DNA of 64,000 nt from Sarcomyxa edulis (taxonomy: Eukaryota; Basidiomycota; Agaricomycetes; Agaricales; Mycenaceae): the NCBI GenBank assembly GCA_009761415.1, contig QUOL01000008.1:1426001-1490000 (forward strand). Direction: 5' to 3'. The notes below the pieces were generated by a model. That model worked only from the letters and a program-made list of their open reading frames with translations. It was not told where the DNA came from and made no database searches. Each line of letters starts with the position of its first letter. Position 1 is the first letter of the stretch. The position numbers and the translations under genes were made by a program. Below are positions 59,124 to 64,000 of the stretch, in pieces.

Positions 59124-61132
59124 TTACATTCTCTCCAATGGCCTGATACTCAACAATCTCATACTAGCGGCCAAAACGTCCCTCGCGCTCTCATACAACC
59201 ACATCCTAGCTCTCGCCTTGTCCAAATCCTCCTCTCCTTTGACAACCACCGTCTCCCAAGCACTCGAGATTGCATGACTCAATCTGAAAGCAAACGTCAC
59301 GACACCACTGGGCTCTTGCGTCTTTAGTGCCACTTTCACAACATCGGGGTATGACCCGAGGAGGAATGCGATGTCGCGGGCTGCTGGCATAGATGCAAGG
59401 GATGATGTGTCGAGTTGAGACCGAGGAGGTAAGGGGAGAAGATGAGGATTTTTGCGACCAATGGAAGCAAGTCTGACATGTGCGTATTGGAGGTATGGAC
59501 CGGTATCACCTTCGAATGACTTCATTCGGTCCCAGTTGAACGTATAGTTGTTGATTCTGGGGCACACACATATCATATCAACGTCAGTGTCCCATATGAC
59601 GAACCGCATTGCGCTCACCTCTTAGCAGCCATGTCCTGGATTTTGACGCCAGTGATACCAATCTCCTGACTTACCATCTCGGGGTTCTCGACAGCATTAT
59701 ACTTTTCTTCATTCTTCATCATCTGGTCGTGCATTACCTGAGCCGCCTCTTTCAAGATTTGATCCAAGAATACCACGGTTCCTTTTCTCGTACTCATGCC
59801 CAACACCATACCGTAGTTTACGTGCTGCAACGTGTCTGCCCACGGGAAGTCCATCAGTTTGAGAATCTTGAAGAACTGCGCGAGATGCAGGTCTTGCTGC
59901 GAAGAGACCACATAGATCATCTTGTCGAATTTATACTTTTCGTATCGTTCGATGGCACCACCGATGTCGCGAGTGAGATAAATGGAAGTTCCATCTGTAA
60001 AGGGATATGATCAACGGTGCGAAGTGGCTGAGAAAGCTATTATACGCACCCTTCTTCCTCAAGACGGCTTTCCCTAATTTCCATTTTTCCAAATCGACCA
60101 ACTTGGCACCATCGGTATCGCTGATGAGCCCCATCTCGTCCAGCCTCTCCAGAGCCTTGTCTTGCCACTCCTTCCCTACCATGCTCTCGCCATTATAGAC
60201 GTCAAAGTGGACGTTCAGTCGCTCGTACTCCTCTGCATATTTCTTGACGCTCAACTCCCGCCACACCCGCCAATTCTTCAAAGCCGACTCGTCTCCGTCT
60301 TCCATCCGTTTGAACCATTTAGCCGCTTCAGCCTTGACGTTCGGGTCCTCCGCTGCATCCTTGTTCACCTGAACGTACACGTCGAAAAGATGCTTGATGG
60401 CGTCTTTCTCGAGTTCAGCTTGAGATCCGTATTTTTCGAACCCGGTCGCAATCAATCCGAACTACGGCGAGTCAGGATTTTGAGTGAACTTCCGCGGCCA
60501 CTGCAGAACGCACCTGAGTTCCCCAATCACCCAGATAATTCATGGAGACGACTTCCCATCCACAACTTTTATATAGATTGGCCAAGAATGCGCCGATGAT
60601 CGTACTTCGTAGATGACCGACGTGGAACGATTTCGCGATGTTAGGGGATGAATATTCGATGATGACTTTTTTACCCTTTCCTGACGTGTTGGTTCCGTAC
60701 TCTGGGAGCCCCGAAGCAGATGCATACGTTAGGTCGTGGATTTGGTCGAGCACTTTACGAATGAGGGTGGTCGAGTTGAGTTGGAAGTGGAGGAACGCTT
60801 TGTCGTGTACGACGGAATCTACCCATTCGTCTGCTTCGAACTAGGTGCTTCGATGAATTTTCTCATTTACTACGAAGGAAGGCCCATCGACTCACCTTGT
60901 TGATGACCTTTGCCGCGAGTTCGTCAATCTTTCCGGGCAGTCTGAATCTCGGTAACGCAACGGTGAAATCTACACCCTTTTTCCCATAATCGACCCCGGT
61001 ATAAGCTTGCTCGATTGTCAATGGTTCCAAAGCATCAGAGACGCGTTTCGCTATAGCTATCCGGAATGAATCCAATACACATCGAGAAGGGTCCGCTTCA
61101 GGTACTGCTGGCAGCGTCGAAGTCGTGGCCAT
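59124..61132 (-). CDS. Arginyl-tRNA synthetase (class I)
   Basis: This enzyme charges tRNA-Arg with arginine. Main start ATG 61132 ([20 protein letters not shown]), stop TAA 59124-59126; about seven exons and about 600 residues. Landmarks: [20 protein letters not shown] in the N-terminal additional domain, [20 protein letters not shown] with the class I HIGH signature as [43 protein letters not shown], the KMSKS-equivalent [13 protein letters not shown], and the anticodon-binding end with [11 protein letters not shown] and [21 protein letters not shown] in part. The active-site motifs are intact. Upstream of the ATG the frame stays open and codes for a sequence like a mitochondrial presequence without an ATG, so a second, longer product started at a non-AUG codon is possible. 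Confidence 0.95.
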
Positions 61133-61216
61133 TTTTCGTTGGAAAAAGGTGCGCGTTGGAACGCGAGTAGAAAGCGATACGGCGAGTGGGTATCGAAATT
61201 TGAGGAAGAAAGCCAG
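61133..61216 (-). other. Possible non-AUG mitochondrial presequence of arginyl-tRNA synthetase
   Basis: In frame with the main ATG, 28 codons run from a CTG at 61216-61214 to the methionine. The translation starts LAFFLKFRYPLAVSLSTRVP and continues TRTFFQRK: no acidic residue, five basic residues and many Ser/Thr and hydrophobic residues, as in mitochondrial import signals. The CTG has G at -3 and G at +4, a favourable context. A TTG at 61246 is a weaker alternative and would add two aspartates. Confidence 0.5.
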
Positions 61217-61304
61217 ATCTGGATTCTGGATTAAATCCGAGTTCAAAGATCGATTTTCTGGTTTTTTTGTGACTCGATCATAATTTCGCCGAAAATGGCC
61301 ACGA

Positions 61305-61314
61305 CTATTTATAG
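61305..61314 (-). promoter_or_regulatory. TATA box of arginyl-tRNA synthetase
   Basis: CTATAAATAG on the minus strand, about 175 bp upstream of the main ATG. Transcription would then begin near 61275-61285, upstream of the presequence-like codons. An ATG at 61281 opens a 12-codon frame out of phase with the main frame and would be a short upstream ORF only if the transcript starts before it. Confidence 0.55.
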
Positions 61315-61957
61315 TAACACGAGGCCACTCCCGTGGTCGATGCGCGTGGATGCATTCGAATGAAGGCTTGGACTACAAATGCAGTGCACCCAATGCAAAG
61401 CGGGAGTGCGTCTATATTTGGTCAATGGCTGATGATATGTCATTTCAGATCGGTGGGCCATTCAGGTCACAGTTCTCATTTCCGTTTCAGAACGAAAGAC
61501 GTCTCACAAATCCCACTCCCACGTCCATTTGCGGCTCAATTGGGCCCCATCTCCGTCGATTTTCCTTTGTCAAAGACTTTAACTGCATATGGTCGACAGT
61601 CTCGCGTCCCCCTCTTTTGCATTTCCCTTGATCGGTGGCTTGGATGGTTATATTTATCTCGAGATATGTCTTTGTTCCCATATTCGACGAGGTTCTTGCA
61701 TGAACTTACATATTCAAATTTGCCACCTCACGCATATCCACGCTTGGGCCTTCGTTAAGCTCATGGGACCTCCCGAATATCAACCGTCTGGCCTTTATGA
61801 TCGGTACAGCGCTTGTCTGGCCACTTCTGCTTTCGGAAACTCGAAACTCGTGCGCTTCCTGAGCCACTTGACTTGAATTGCTTAAATACCAACCGGGGCT
61901 TCTCCTTCAATCATCCAATTCCCAACCCATCTTCCAACGCACCATCCGATAACAGCT
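61315..61957. other. Intergenic, divergent promoter region
   Basis: About 640 bp between divergent genes. Open frames at 61333-61758 and 61589-61876 (+) show no motif and are not supported as genes. The last 80 bp before 61958 should be the F-box gene's leader. Confidence 0.45.
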
Positions 61958-63796
61958 ATGCTTCTTTTGAAAACTCCTAGCCCCATCTTTATACCCACAC
62001 CTATATTCATCGATGAGCTGTTCCTACGAATCCTCGGATACTTAATTGCGGACCACGCCAAAAGAACCGTGGCTAATCTCGGAATGACTTGCAAGGAGTT
62101 GCGAGATACGTGCATGGACGCCCTGTGGAAGAAAATCGAGTCGTTGGACCAACTGATGGTGTGTTTTCCAGCAGACTTCTGGGATTATCGTCCGGAATAT
62201 GTGAGTAGACGCGCCTTACGGATTCAAATCCTTTCCATTCGTTTCTAATGTCTATCGCAGTCTGAAGAGCAGTATCTAGCGGTGAGCAATCCTGTATAGT
62301 GCATCTGATCTTAACTAGACTGACTCGCTGCTCAGATACCCGCCAGGACACCTACCGAAAGTGATTGGGAAAAATTCGACTTCTATGCCCGCAAGGTCAG
62401 GATACTTGGAGATATTGATGCTCCGTCAGACGACCTCAATTTGGGATTCCCCGTCGATTTTCCGGGAATTCGCGCCTATGAAAACGATTGCCTGGTTGTC
62501 CGCAACTTGAGGATCAGATTATTCACGAGCTCTCAGATATTCAACACCCTCATGGGATATTTTGTGACGAGAGCTGGCGTTCAACCTCTACCTTGCCTTC
62601 AAGAGCTTATAATCAATGGACGTACTCGACAATTACTTCCTGGACTTCATTATTTCTTGGTACCCGGTCTGTCTCGCCTCTTTATCCACCATAGTTGTAT
62701 GGTCACATACTTCGATTTCTTCGACTACTCTGCCTTGGTGGCCGCTCTCAGGTTTTTTCCTACTCCCTCCCTTCGTCATCTTGATATCAGCAGGGAACAC
62801 AATTCGAGTTCCTATCGCGAGCCATTTGATGAGAATTTCTGGTCGAATGCCATCATGAAATTCAATCATCTTGAGACGTTCTCCTCCCCGTGGACCTTGT
62901 CAGACATTGCCTTGCTCCATCTCGCTTCCCTTCAATGCCTCGTGTCCCTCAGCTTATGGCACCAACCTCCCTCGAATTGTTTTGCCACCGCCACTCTGGA
63001 CCGCAAAAGCTGCCCTTCTTTCCCAGCACTTTCGGAATTTTCTTTGTCGACGCAGAACTGGCTGGCAGCTATTCCGTGGTTGGATGCGTTTACGAATCCC
63101 GTCACATATCTGGCTCTTTCAATGATAACATCCCGTCCCAAACGGACCGCCGACGACGCTCTATTTCGCCATCTTCAGACATTCCTAGATCATCTCCGCA
63201 TCAGTCACCATAAAGCTTCTTTGGAGACCCTCAAACTGCGAGACGAGGGAACATCCTTGGAATCCACTCAGTATTCTGATTTCTTCGATCATTTACTGCC
63301 GCTTTTTGACTTCAATCATCTTCGCGTGGTTCACATATGGTACGACGTCGACTTCAACGATGCCTGGATTGAGGTCGCCGCAAAGTCATTTCCGAGACTA
63401 GAGTCTCTCTCTCTCAAAGGTTGCAACATGCCGATCGGAATTACGCCTCGTGGACTTCTCCCGCTAGTCATTCACTGTCCTTTTCTGTCAATATTGTCAA
63501 TACCCGTCAACACCTTTGTTCGTGAGATTCAGAAACCGGATTGGCTCGCTGATGAGGACTTTTCGGCTAACACGAAAATGGTGGAGATCGATGTGAACAC
63601 TTGGAGTTTTACTTCCTTCTCGGACTTGGTTCCATGGCTTTTGACGATGTTTTCGAGCCTTAGGAAAGCGACAACGGATCTTGATTCGTTCTTCTTTACT
63701 GATGAGCCTGTCCACGAGGTGTGCACAGTAGATGATATCGATGAAGACTTGAGGTGTTGTCTGTGGCGTCCTCCTCCTTACTCGGTTGATGCTTGA
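61958..63796 (+). CDS. F-box/leucine-rich-like protein
   Basis: Three exons (61958-62200, a 21-nt exon 62261-62281, and 62336-63796) give 574 residues, from ATG 61958 to TGA 63794-63796. An F-box-like start (PTPIFIDELFLRILGYLIAD then ANLGMTCKELRDTCMDALWK) is followed by leucine-rich-like segments such as LPCLQELIINGRTRQLLPGL, PTPSLRHLDIS, HLETFSSPWTLSDIALLHLA, LVSLSLWHQPPSN, LRVVHIWYDVDF and FPRLESLSLKGCNMP. Members of this large mushroom family are presumed SCF-type substrate receptors; the target is unknown. Single-exon genes are common in this family, so the micro-exon is unusual, but it is exactly in phase and avoids a frameshift. Confidence 0.85.
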
Positions 63797-64000
63797 ACCT
63801 GAAGGCTCAGCCAAACAACAGCTTAGATTACCAAGATCAGAACTCTAAAATACTTTTACAATACTTACAACCAAACTTGAATTACATCCTTTTTTCTATC
63901 TTTCACTCAGAATTGCTCCATTTCCCTTTGCTCCTCTTTCTCATCGTTTCTCATGCTTTCTCAGGCTATACATTGGTACTGCTGCCCGGGTCCCTTGGGA
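63797..64000. other. Right edge flank
   Basis: About 200 bp after the last stop, T-rich; likely the 3' untranslated region. Nothing else seen. Confidence 0.5.

Noticed and set aside
1..64000. tRNA genes, rRNA, CRISPR arrays, intact transposons or LTRs
   Set aside because: I looked for B-box-like GGTTCGANTCC signals, regular spaced repeats, long terminal repeats and transposase or reverse transcriptase motifs and found none; a tRNA or repeat search program could still find weak cases.

Overview
This is nuclear DNA from a filamentous fungus, most likely a mushroom-forming basidiomycete (Agaricomycetes). The evidence is gene-dense DNA on both strands, genes broken by many short GT-AG introns of about 45-65 bp, and families typical of this group: FunK1-type kinases, a DUF6533-type seven-helix protein, DUF6699 proteins, F-box/leucine-rich proteins and a DASH-complex Dam1. 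No prokaryotic, viral or organellar genes, tRNA, rRNA, CRISPR array or intact transposon was recognised. Exon limits below were worked out by hand from splice signals and reading frame.

Layout. 1-16.4 kb: the 3' part of a MAPEG-family gene (+), then three mitosis genes: DAM1 (-), separase (-) and condensin subunit 1 (+), with a small eight-cysteine secreted protein gene (-) between separase and condensin. 16.5-24 kb: phosphatidylinositol-4-phosphate 5-kinase (+), a complete second MAPEG gene (-) and an RNF216-like RBR ubiquitin ligase (-). 24.9-28.4 kb: a tandem pair of paralogous Gly/Ser/Lys-rich proteins (+) of unknown function. 29-34.9 kb: a DUF6699 protein (-), a FunK1-like pseudokinase and a broken FunK1 kinase (+), and an HMG-box transcription factor (-). 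37.3-46 kb: a DUF6533-type membrane protein (+), an F-box/LRR-like protein (+), a relic of a GH5 glycoside hydrolase (-), inositol oxygenase (+) and a Vps68/TMEM50-like membrane protein (+). 47.6-55.7 kb: two secreted glycoside hydrolases in the same direction, GH30 and GH35. 57-64 kb: a second DUF6699 protein (+), arginyl-tRNA synthetase (-) and a second F-box/LRR-like protein (+).

How the genes fit together. DAM1, separase and condensin all act in chromosome segregation and sit within 16 kb. GH30, GH35, the GH5 relic and inositol oxygenase suggest an area of carbohydrate metabolism. The points most worth following up are a probable non-AUG mitochondrial presequence on arginyl-tRNA synthetase, a FunK1 protein lacking the catalytic aspartate next to a frameshifted relative, the tandem paralog pair, and a predicted hairpin in the leader of the Vps68-like gene. 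Several intergenic stretches hold short open frames that could not be assigned.
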